Below are positions 1 to 5,042 of a stretch of DNA of 5,563 nt, piece by piece; position 1 is the stretch's first letter, and each line of letters begins with the position of its first letter. Location: the NCBI GenBank assembly GCA_937975585.1, contig CALJUC010000218.1, positions 1-5,563 on the forward strand, written 5' to 3'. The translations under genes were made by a program, and so were the position numbers. Under the pieces are notes generated by a model. That model had not been told where the DNA came from. It saw only the letters and a program-made list of their open reading frames with translations, and made no database searches. Origin of the DNA: an uncultured Moraxella sp. (GTDB taxonomy: Bacteria; Pseudomonadota; Gammaproteobacteria; Pseudomonadales; Moraxellaceae).

Positions 1-5
1 TACGT

Positions 6-28
6 GTACTATCTGCGCTCACTTTCCT
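6..28. repeat. Partial copy of intergenic repeat element (left edge)
   Basis: This stretch matches the right half of the element at 1574-1629. Over 23 aligned bases (6-28 against 1605-1627) I count 20 identities, including the shared runs GTACTATC, GCGCT and CTTTCCT. The rest of this copy, if present, would lie beyond the left edge. No gene is seen at 1-86, which fits an intergenic position beyond the purB terminator. The match is short, so chance similarity cannot be fully excluded. Confidence 0.4.
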
Positions 29-86
29 CGATATTGTAATTTTTGGGTTTGGTATTATTGCCTAATTCAAAGCCACCCAAGCATAA

Positions 87-121
87 AAAAACGGATTCAC
101 CAATTTGGGGAATCCGTTTTT
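87..121 (-). terminator. Rho-independent terminator after purB, probably bidirectional
   Basis: A perfect 12-bp inverted repeat (87-98 with 110-121) consists of five A:T pairs and the core CGGATTC/GAATCCG. The 11-base loop can add three more pairs after one mismatch. Read on the minus strand, the hairpin starts 17 bases after the purB stop codon and ends in a run of seven U (91-85). The plus-strand reading also ends in a U run (117-121), so the structure can stop transcription from both sides. Confidence 0.9.
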
Positions 122-138
122 CATTTTAAGCGTTAAAA

Positions 139-1533
139 TTAGCTTAATTTATTGAGCCAGTTATCGATGTTTTCCGCTTGTTGTTGTGCATTACCAGTAT
201 AGCTTGCAGGGGTCATGTCACGTAGGCGCGCTTTGTCCGCATCACTTACTGCATCTAACTCGTTACCATTGACGAAGTCAAGCATCATGTCACGGGTCAT
301 CGCGTTACCACGGGTTAAGGCTTTTAGTTTTTCGTATGGGTTCGCGACACGGTAGCGACGCATTACGGTTTGGATAGGTTCAGCCAATACTTCTTGCGCG
401 TTGTCCAAGTCTTCAAGCATACGATTTGGGTTGGTTTCAAGCTTGCCGATACCCTTTAAGCACGCTTCATACGCAATTAAGCTTTGGGCAAAGCCAACAC
501 CGATGTTACGAAGTACGGTTGAGTCTGACAAGTCACGTTGCATACGTGAGATTGGTAATTTTTCGCCCAAGTGTGCCATCACAGCATTGGCTACGCCCAA
601 GTTACCTTCTGAGTTTTCAAAGTCGATGGGGTTCACTTTGTGTGGCATGGTCGATGAGCCAACTTCGCCTTCTTTAAGTTTTTGCTTGAAGAAGCCCAAT
701 GAGATGTATTGCCAAACGTCACGGTTAAAGTCGATTAGGATGGTGTTGTAGCGTTTGAACGCGTCAAATAGCTCAGCGATATAATCGTGTGGCTCGATTT
801 GGGTGGTGTATGGGTTAAAGGTCAAGCCCAAGCTGTTTTCGATGAAGTCTTGTGAATGCGCTTCCCAGTCAACATCTGGATAAGCAGAGAAGTGGGCGTT
901 GTAGTTACCGACCGCGCCATTGGCTTTACCCAATAATTCAACTTGTTTGACTTGTTTTAGCTGACGGGCTAGACGGTAAGCGACGTTTGCCATTTCTTTA
1001 CCCAAAGTCGTTGGGCTCGCAGTTTGGCCGTGGGTGCGTGACAGCATTGGCTGTGCGGCGTGGGTTTTGGCAAGTTTAGCGATTTCGTCAATGATGGTTT
1101 GCATGGTGGCAACCATCACGTCACGACTGTCTTTTAGCATCAAGGCATAAGACAAGTTGTTGATGTCTTCAGAGGTTTTGGCAAAGTGGATGAACTCAAG
1201 GCTATCGGCCAATTTGGCGTTGCCTTTGAATTTGTCTTTGATAAAGTATTCAACCGCTTTAACATCGTGGTTGGTGGTTTTTTCGATGTCCTTAACCGCT
1301 TGGGCATCGGCTTCGCTAAAGTTAGTAACGATGTCGTTTAAGAATTGGTTGGTGTCAGCGTCAAAGGCGTTCAATTCAGCGATTGCTGGGTTATTGGCCA
1401 ATGATTGTAACCAACGGATTTCGACGGTCACACGCGCTTTGATTAAGCCAAATTCAGAGAGGTATGGACGTAGGCTGTCAACTTTACCAGCATAGCGACC
1501 ATCAATCGGTGAAAGAGCGGTAAGGGTATTCAT
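139..1533 (-). CDS. purB: Adenylosuccinate lyase
   Basis: PurB acts twice in cytosolic purine synthesis: it removes fumarate from SAICAR to give AICAR, and from adenylosuccinate to give AMP. The 464-residue length matches the E. coli-type enzyme (about 456) and the protein looks complete. The N-terminus carries LTALSPIDGRY (residues 4-14). TNHDVKAVE (87-95) and SEDINN (121-126) follow. THGQTASPTT (167-176) contains the presumed catalytic histidine H168. The fumarase/aspartase superfamily signature GSSTMPHKVNP is at 292-302, with the catalytic serine at 293 or 294 on the mobile loop. The ATG at 1531-1533 has AGGA (1540-1543) six bases upstream. The upstream gap holds an extended -10 box and a repeat element; a terminator follows the stop. 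No rearrangement or missing key residue is seen. Function is known from the family and confidence is very high. Confidence 0.98.
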   Translation of the reverse strand: MNTLTALSPIDGRYAGKVDSLRPYLSEFGLIKARVTVEIRWLQSLANNPAIAELNAFDADTNQFLNDIVTNFSEADAQAVKDIEKTTNHDVKAVEYFIKDKFKGNAKLADSLEFIHFAKTSEDINNLSYALMLKDSRDVMVATMQTIIDEIAKLAKTHAAQPMLSRTHGQTASPTTLGKEMANVAYRLARQLKQVKQVELLGKANGAVGNYNAHFSAYPDVDWEAHSQDFIENSLGLTFNPYTTQIEPHDYIAELFDAFKRYNTILIDFNRDVWQYISLGFFKQKLKEGEVGSSTMPHKVNPIDFENSEGNLGVANAVMAHLGEKLPISRMQRDLSDSTVLRNIGVGFAQSLIAYEACLKGIGKLETNPNRMLEDLDNAQEVLAEPIQTVMRRYRVANPYEKLKALTRGNAMTRDMMLDFVNGNELDAVSDADKARLRDMTPASYTGNAQQQAENIDNWLNKLS

Positions 1534-1573
1534 AGGCTTTCCTAAATACTATAGTCTTTTACATTCAAGTTAA

Positions 1574-1629
1574 TACGGCGTCAAGCTCGCTTGCTGTACC
1601 AGTGGTACTATCGGCGCTTGCTTTCCTTG
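1574..1629. repeat. Intergenic palindromic repeat element in purB leader
   Basis: This 56-base stretch is centred on a perfect inverted repeat GTACC-AGT-GGTAC (1596-1608). The left arm contains a small hairpin, CAAG-CTCG-CTTG (1582-1593). The right arm (GGTACTATCGGCGCTTGCTT) is repeated with three mismatches at the left edge of the window. Short structured elements of this kind are known as REP/MITE-like sequences. My impression that this one recurs in Moraxellaceae genomes is from memory and unverified. It lies between the consensus -10 box and the purB start, so it would be part of the leader RNA if that promoter is used. Confidence 0.5.
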
Positions 1630-1691
1630 TCTTAACATGAATTTATGTGACTAGATAATTAAACAAGATAACACAACGATTAATGGTGCGC

Positions 1692-1700
1692 ATTATAGCA
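1692..1700 (-). promoter_or_regulatory. Extended -10 promoter element, probably for purB
   Basis: On the minus strand this reads TGC TATAAT, a perfect -10 hexamer with the TGn extension. No good -35 box lies 16-18 bases upstream, which is usual for extended -10 promoters. Transcription would begin near 1685 and give a leader of about 150 bases before the purB ATG, passing through the repeat at 1574-1629. A weaker -10-like box (TATAGT) lies closer to purB and could be an alternative, but has no -35 partner. Confidence 0.5.
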
Positions 1701-1719
1701 TGAGTGCGGGGAGTTTTGG

Positions 1720-1744
1720 ACACGGCAAGGATGATTTGCCGTGT
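1720..1744. terminator. Hairpin downstream of the haem lipoprotein gene, possible weak terminator
   Basis: A perfect 9-bp inverted repeat, ACACGGCAA (1720-1728) with TTGCCGTGT (1736-1744), has a 7-base loop. It begins 32 bases after the stop codon of the minus-strand lipoprotein gene, where a terminator is expected. On the minus strand it is followed by CCAAAAC and not by a U run. The plus-strand reading has only a short U run (1744-1747). It may be an inefficient terminator or an mRNA 3'-end stabilising structure. Confidence 0.4.
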
Positions 1745-1776
1745 TTTATGCGGTATGACAGAAGAATGGTGCGTGA

Positions 1777-2418
1777 TTAGCTGATAGGGGTTGATAAGCT
1801 AAACGCCCCGCGCAAGTCACCGGCGTTAAAACCGATGGCTTTATCGTTCGGGTAATGTTGTTTTAGCATATCGTGGACAGGTTGTTTAACGTCAGTGCCG
1901 TGACACGCTAAGCAAGGTTCAGCGATAGCAATGGCTTTCATATAGCGGTATTGATTGCCAACTTGCTCACCGTAAGAAAGCTTTGATAAATCAGCGCCTT
2001 GCTTGGCTTGTTCGGCAAACTGCTGTAATACTTTGGTTTCCCATTCATCCGGTGCGTTATTGGGGTTGCGGATTTTTTCACTGGTACGTCTGAGAGACCA
2101 AGTATGGCCTTGGGCATTGGTTTTATCTGCATATTTTGCAGTGATTTGCGGGGCGAGGGTTTTACAGACCTCGACGGTCTTGGGTGCGCCACTGGTCTGG
2201 ATACTCGTCTTTACCGTACCCACCAACTCAGTGCCAAATGGCTTAATAATCGCGTTGGCTTCACTGTTTAGCGCTTGTTTTTGACTATCGCTTAGCATAG
2301 TCGTTGGCTTGTCTGCGCTCGTGGTGGGTTTGGTGTTGTCACAGCCAGTGGCCAATAAAGCCATTGTTATTGGTAAAATCAGTAAACTGCGTTGAGGGGT
2401 GAAACGTTGTGGTAGCAT
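1777..2418 (-). CDS. DUF3365 (Tll0287-like) c-type haem lipoprotein
   Basis: This 213-residue protein looks like an exported mono-haem protein. A hydrophobic segment (residues 11-24) ends in the lipobox LATGC, placing the lipid-modified cysteine at C26. A Ser/Thr/Lys-rich linker (27-45) follows, then one domain. VEVCKTLAP (83-90), RTSEKIRNPNNAPDEWE (111-127), YRYMKAIAIAEPCLACHG (157-174) and the C-terminal YPNDKAIGF...GDLRGAFS stretch match the DUF3365 family. CLACH (169-173) is a CxxCH site for covalent c-type haem, implying a periplasm-facing domain matured by the cytochrome c machinery. Known DUF3365 domains occur alone or as sensor domains of histidine kinases and chemoreceptors, with proposed redox or ligand-sensing roles; the role here is unknown. 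Aspartate follows the lipid cysteine (CDN), which in E. coli favours inner-membrane retention. The ATG has GGAG (2425-2428) six bases upstream. It is a lone gene with its own likely promoter. Confidence 0.88.
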   Translation of the reverse strand: MLPQRFTPQRSLLILPITMALLATGCDNTKPTTSADKPTTMLSDSQKQALNSEANAIIKPFGTELVGTVKTSIQTSGAPKTVEVCKTLAPQITAKYADKTNAQGHTWSLRRTSEKIRNPNNAPDEWETKVLQQFAEQAKQGADLSKLSYGEQVGNQYRYMKAIAIAEPCLACHGTDVKQPVHDMLKQHYPNDKAIGFNAGDLRGAFSLSTPIS

Positions 2419-2473
2419 GTGAGACTCCGGTCGCTAAACAATAACATTCTATAAAATATTAATATGTATAAAT

Positions 2474-2502
2474 ATATTATCTTAGCCAGTCCTAGCTATC
2501 AA
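2474..2502 (-). promoter_or_regulatory. Candidate sigma-70 promoter for the haem lipoprotein gene
   Basis: On the minus strand TTGATA (2497-2502, five of six to consensus) is followed after 17 bases by TAATAT (2474-2479). A shifted -10, GATAAT, two bases upstream is an alternative. The start would fall near 2467, giving a leader of about 48 bases with a good ribosome site. The -35 hexamer lies inside the 11-base direct repeat at 2497-2507, so a regulator binding the repeat would affect polymerase access. Surrounding DNA is very AT-rich. Confidence 0.45.
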
Positions 2503-2530
2503 CGAAAATTTATTAAATTTATCAACGAAA
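2497..2530. repeat. 11-base direct repeat pair upstream of the haem lipoprotein gene
   Basis: TATCAACGAAA occurs at 2497-2507 and again at 2520-2530, a period of 23 bases or about two helical turns. On the minus strand the unit reads TTTCGTTGATA. The left copy overlaps the proposed -35 box, and the right copy ends 10 bases from the stop codon of the transporter gene. Two same-face copies suggest a regulator binding site, but I know of no protein that binds this word. Confidence 0.45.
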
Positions 2531-2540
2531 GTTCTACTAT

Positions 2541-3539
2541 CTAATCATTGGCTTTGCCAAATAACGTCAAGCCGATAATCACCAAGGCAATACCGACAAA
2601 GCTGAGTAACGATGGTAAAGGCGTGCCCAATAACAACATACCACCGAGTAGGGCAAAGATAATCTCACTACCTTGGGTCGCGTCAATCGCGGCCAACTGC
2701 TGTGGGCGGGTGGCTTGTGCGCGCGCGAATAAAAACACGCTCGTACCCAATACACCGGCGGTTAAAGCGACCAAAAAACTTAAGGTAATCTGTGAGGGTG
2801 ACGGGGCAGGCGGGTGAAGTATCAGTGTTAAGGCAGCCCACATCGGTAGTGACCCCATGGCCATTAACCAGACCTTATGTAGGGCGTTATCAAGAAGTGG
2901 TGAGTGGATATAGGGCAGTTTTTGCAATAAGGTTTGGCGTAGGTTTAACTCAGCCGTTAAATTCGTTTGTTTGGGTTGGCTCGCTTGCCAAACCAACTGA
3001 TTGCCCACAGGGAAAAAGAAGCTTGCGATAAAAGCGACCATCGCCCCAACCAGTAACGATTGTAATGTGTAGTTGCTACTTACCGTTTGATGCCGTAAGC
3101 CCTCGCCAACATTGGCCAGTACCACACCAACGAATACCACCACAGAATAATAAATGGTCTTTTTAGAAAAATGCTGACCAAAAAATTTGAGGACGATTAG
3201 GCTTGCGACCACAGTAAATAAATACGTTGCCGCTATTACCCAACCTTCAGCATAGTCCGCAGCAAATGCCAATAACCCATACGTACCAAGCGCAATCGAG
3301 CCTGCGAACATCCAAAAGCGCCAGTTTTGCCAAAATAAGTGCCACAGTTGGATAAGTTGGGTGAGTTGGCCACGATTCTTGATGACAATAATCACAGTGA
3401 GCAATAACCACATAAATAAACAACGCAGACTTGCCGACCAAAACCAATGCCCACCTTGGACACTCATCAACTGGTAAAGCACAAACGATAGGCTAAAAAA
3501 GGCCGATGCCAATAAGCCTAAAGCAATTAATTTTCCCAT
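2541..3539 (-). CDS. DMT-superfamily transporter, putative multidrug resistance efflux family
   Basis: This is an integral inner-membrane protein of 332 residues with about ten hydrophobic helices, the duplicated layout of EamA/DMT-type transporters. The opening (MGKLIALGLLASAFFSLSFV, then GGHWFWSASLR and LFMWLLL) resembles the Pfam group described as putative multidrug resistance efflux transporter (PF13536). A hydrophilic loop in the middle separates the two five-helix halves; the second half contains ARAQATRPQQLAAIDATQGSE-type sequence and a GGMLLLGTPLPS turn. Substrate and direction cannot be read from the sequence. Start choice: an ATG at 3543-3545 would abut AGGG (3546-3549) with no spacing, whereas the ATG at 3537-3539 sits six bases from it and gives the usual family N-terminus, so I prefer the latter. 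It follows queE by 75 bases without a visible terminator, so co-transcription is likely, though no functional link is known. Confidence 0.85.
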   Translation of the reverse strand: MGKLIALGLLASAFFSLSFVLYQLMSVQGGHWFWSASLRCLFMWLLLTVIIVIKNRGQLTQLIQLWHLFWQNWRFWMFAGSIALGTYGLLAFAADYAEGWVIAATYLFTVVASLIVLKFFGQHFSKKTIYYSVVVFVGVVLANVGEGLRHQTVSSNYTLQSLLVGAMVAFIASFFFPVGNQLVWQASQPKQTNLTAELNLRQTLLQKLPYIHSPLLDNALHKVWLMAMGSLPMWAALTLILHPPAPSPSQITLSFLVALTAGVLGTSVFLFARAQATRPQQLAAIDATQGSEIIFALLGGMLLLGTPLPSLLSFVGIALVIIGLTLFGKAND

Positions 3540-3545
3540 AAACAT

Positions 3546-3549
3546 CCCT
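3546..3549 (-). promoter_or_regulatory. Ribosome binding site deciding the transporter start
   Basis: On the minus strand AGGG is followed directly by ATGTTTATG. The first ATG has no room for ribosome spacing; the second has the normal six bases. This favours a start at 3539 over 3545, removing two residues. Confidence 0.6.
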
Positions 3550-3614
3550 GTATGACACGGCTAATCAGCGTGAGTTTGTAATCGCCGTTTGGTTATATCT
3601 CTTTTATTTGTTGG

Positions 3615-4403
3615 TTATTTGCCTTTGGCATCCGCCCAAATGATTTTATGCAGTTGTAATTGTAAACGTACCGGCAAACTATCCGCTAACATCCATTCTG
3701 CCAAGTCTGCTGCCAAAGTCGGTGCGGCCACATCACTGGCCTCTGCTTCAGCGGCCACATTAAACATCGGTGATAGCCATACCACACTGACTTTTTTATC
3801 CAGTTCGTATTCGGCGATTTTGGCCTTTGCCCAATCATAGTCTTCACGGTTCATGATGACGATTTTGATTTGGTCATGTGGGGTCAGGTAGTCGATATTA
3901 TCCCACAAGTTTTTATCGGCTTCGCCAGACGATGGGGTTTTTAAGTCCATGACCTTGGACACCGCAACCGGAACCTCTTTGACCGACAAGGCGCCTGCGG
4001 TTTCTAATGAAATTTCATAACCATTGGCAAGTAGTAGCTGCATCAAAGCAATCGCATTGGGCTGTGCCAGTGGTTCGCCACCGGTCAAACAAATACGCTG
4101 GCACGGAAAGCTCTGACACACTGCCAAAATCCCTGCCAAACTCATGCGCTCGCCGCCGACAAAGGCATATTCGGTATCACAATACACGCAGCGCAGCGGG
4201 CAACCTGTCAAGCGGATAAAAATCGTCGGCAAGCCTGCGGTTAATGCCTCGCCTTGGAGTGAGTAAAAAATCTCGGTAACTTTGAGCCCAGCTTCGGGGT
4301 CGGTCGTGGGGATTTGGGGATTGCGACGAGGTGCGCTTGGTAGGGCGTGGGCTTGAGCGCTGGTTGCATCAGCAACTGGGGATTGTGGCGTAAGTTGGGA
4401 CAT
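3615..4403 (-). CDS. queE: 7-carboxy-7-deazaguanine synthase (radical SAM)
   Basis: QueE converts 6-carboxy-tetrahydropterin to 7-carboxy-7-deazaguanine, the third step from GTP towards preQ0 and queuosine in tRNA; it is cytosolic and uses SAM, a 4Fe-4S cluster and Mg. Numbered from the ATG at 4403 (262 residues), EIFYSLQGEALTAGLPT is at 44-60, followed by TIFIRLTGCPLRCVYCDTEY. The cysteines C68, C72 and C75 form the CX3CX2C cluster site. LTGGEPL (106-112) is the SAM-contacting GGE motif. A PxxxE-poor, Pro/Ala/Gln-rich tail of about 40 residues precedes the domain and is longer than in E. coli QueE (223 residues). A TTG at 4443-4445 would add 14 residues, but it overlaps a -10-like box at 4436-4444, so the ATG is preferred although it lacks a clear ribosome site. 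No other queuosine genes are in the window. The transporter gene follows. Confidence 0.93.
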   Translation of the reverse strand: MSQLTPQSPVADATSAQAHALPSAPRRNPQIPTTDPEAGLKVTEIFYSLQGEALTAGLPTIFIRLTGCPLRCVYCDTEYAFVGGERMSLAGILAVCQSFPCQRICLTGGEPLAQPNAIALMQLLLANGYEISLETAGALSVKEVPVAVSKVMDLKTPSSGEADKNLWDNIDYLTPHDQIKIVIMNREDYDWAKAKIAEYELDKKVSVVWLSPMFNVAAEAEASDVAAPTLAADLAEWMLADSLPVRLQLQLHKIIWADAKGK

Positions 4404-4433
4404 GGGCAGGTCATCATTTGCAAAAAACTGCCC
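4404..4433. repeat. Inverted repeat abutting the queE start codon
   Basis: GGGCAG (4404-4409) and CTGCCC (4428-4433) form a 6-bp inverted repeat with an 18-base loop. The proximal arm touches the ATG on its 5' side, where a ribosome site would normally be. The distal arm overlaps the expected transcription start, so whether both arms enter the RNA depends on the exact start base. It could be a leader hairpin or an operator; no regulator is implied by the sequence. Confidence 0.35.
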
Positions 4434-4435
4434 GT

Positions 4436-4444
4436 ATTGTAGCA
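4436..4444 (-). promoter_or_regulatory. Extended -10 promoter element, probably for queE
   Basis: On the minus strand this reads TGC TACAAT, five of six to the -10 consensus plus the TGn extension. The -35 region 17 bases upstream is poor. Transcription would begin around 4429-4431, about 27 bases before the ATG at 4403. A start from TTG at 4445 would then lie upstream of the transcript. Confidence 0.4.
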
Positions 4445-4454
4445 AATTTATGCC

Positions 4455-4491
4455 AAAAAATCTTAGCCTTAGCTGTCTATTGGTGCTAAAG
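4455..4491 (-). terminator. Candidate Rho-independent terminator after the PcaC-like gene
   Basis: On the minus strand CTTTAGC (4491-4485) can pair with GCTAAGG (4473-4467), seven pairs with one G:U, around an 11-base loop. A second GCTAAG (4467-4462) allows an alternative pairing that ends one base before a run of six U (4460-4455). A smaller 5-bp hairpin GACTG/CAGTC (4516-4531) sits directly after the stop codon. The stem is AU-rich and weak, so efficiency is doubtful. Confidence 0.4.
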
Positions 4492-4532
4492 CCAGATACC
4501 GATTCGTGCTGATCTGACTGCGCTAACAGTCG

Positions 4533-4916
4533 TTACAGTTGGTTCATCTCGGTTAATACCTCAATGGCAGCGCGGTAGGCTTCTTGGGCGGCGGGCGCGC
4601 CACAGTAAGGTAAGCTATGCAATAACACTTCTTGAATTTCGCTGACAGTGGCGCCGTTATTAATCGCACCACGGATATGACCTTTGAGCTCGGTTGGGGA
4701 TTTTTGCGCGATTAAAAAGGCGAGGGTAATTAGCGAGCGTGTTTTGCGATCAAGTACGTCGTCGCGTTGCCATGTTGAGCCCCAAGCGTGTTCGTTAATC
4801 CAGTCTTGCAGGGGTTGGGTCAGCTCGGTGGTGTTGTTTTGCGCGCGCTCGACAAAGGCCGCGCCCATCACTTCGGTGCGCACTTTTAAGCCGTTTTGGT
4901 AATCTTGTTCTGCCAT
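4533..4916 (-). CDS. Carboxymuconolactone decarboxylase family protein, PcaC-like
   Basis: This 127-residue protein matches the short all-helical carboxymuconolactone decarboxylase family along its full length and has the usual PcaC size. Resemblance to PcaC is good: YQNGLKVRTEVMG (6-18), NEHAWGSTW (41-49), the strongly typical DRKTRSLITLAFLIA (56-70), LKGHIRGAINNGAT (77-90) and EIQEVLLH...YCGAPAA (93-110). PcaC decarboxylates 4-carboxymuconolactone to beta-ketoadipate enol-lactone in protocatechuate breakdown. There is no CxxC pair, so it is not an AhpD-type peroxidase partner. No other pca genes lie in the window, so it could be a true PcaC placed apart or a relative with another substrate; I leave the symbol empty. 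The ATG at 4914-4916 has a purine-rich GAAGAG (4920-4925) just upstream, a modest ribosome site. A candidate promoter lies at 4954-4982. Confidence 0.88.
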   Translation of the reverse strand: MAEQDYQNGLKVRTEVMGAAFVERAQNNTTELTQPLQDWINEHAWGSTWQRDDVLDRKTRSLITLAFLIAQKSPTELKGHIRGAINNGATVSEIQEVLLHSLPYCGAPAAQEAYRAAIEVLTEMNQL

Positions 4917-4953
4917 GGTCTCTTCGGTTTCTGTTTGTGGATTTGTGGTGGGA

Positions 4954-4982
4954 ATTCTAGCGTGTTTTGAGTGGCTTGTAGC
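4954..4982 (-). promoter_or_regulatory. Weak candidate promoter for the PcaC-like gene
   Basis: On the minus strand GCTACA (4977-4982, three of six) is separated by 17 bases from TAGAAT (4954-4959, five of six). It would give a leader of about 30 bases. The hairpin at 5011-5036 lies upstream, which fits a separate transcript starting here. The -35 match is poor. Confidence 0.3.
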
Positions 4983-5010
4983 TGATTTAATGCTGGGTAT
5001 GGTGTTTGAT

Positions 5011-5036
5011 GCGGCCTGTAAGCTTTTACAGGCCGC
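5011..5036 (-). terminator. Perfect 11-bp GC-rich hairpin after the small membrane protein gene
   Basis: GCGGCCTGTAA (5011-5021) and TTACAGGCCGC (5026-5036) are perfectly complementary with a 4-base loop. In minus-strand transcripts the stem begins six bases after the TGA stop codon (5043-5045), the usual terminator position. The following bases are ATCAAACACC, so there is no U run. It may terminate inefficiently, act with Rho, or protect the mRNA 3' end. Confidence 0.55.
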
Positions 5037-5042
5037 TTGTGT

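Noticed and set aside
401..751. Plus-strand open frames across purB (401-751, 426-677, 1157-1495)
   Set aside because: They lie wholly antisense to the well-supported purB gene, have no recognisable protein features, and arise from its codon pattern.
2003..2284. Plus-strand open frame antisense to the haem lipoprotein, and the overlapping minus frame 1938-2192
   Set aside because: Both overlap a gene with clear family motifs in the correct frame and show no domain of their own.
3540..3614. Hairpin ACGGC/GCCGT between queE and the transporter as a terminator
   Set aside because: Only five pairs around a loop of more than 20 bases, with no U run, so it gives no support for termination.
3589..3840. 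Plus-strand open frames opposite queE (3589-3840, 4007-4219)
   Set aside because: They are antisense shadows of a gene with an intact radical SAM motif.
4404..4532. preQ1 riboswitch upstream of queE
   Set aside because: The short aptamer pattern, a C-rich loop followed by an A-rich tail pairing into it, is not visible in the minus-strand leader, and the likely leader is under 30 bases.
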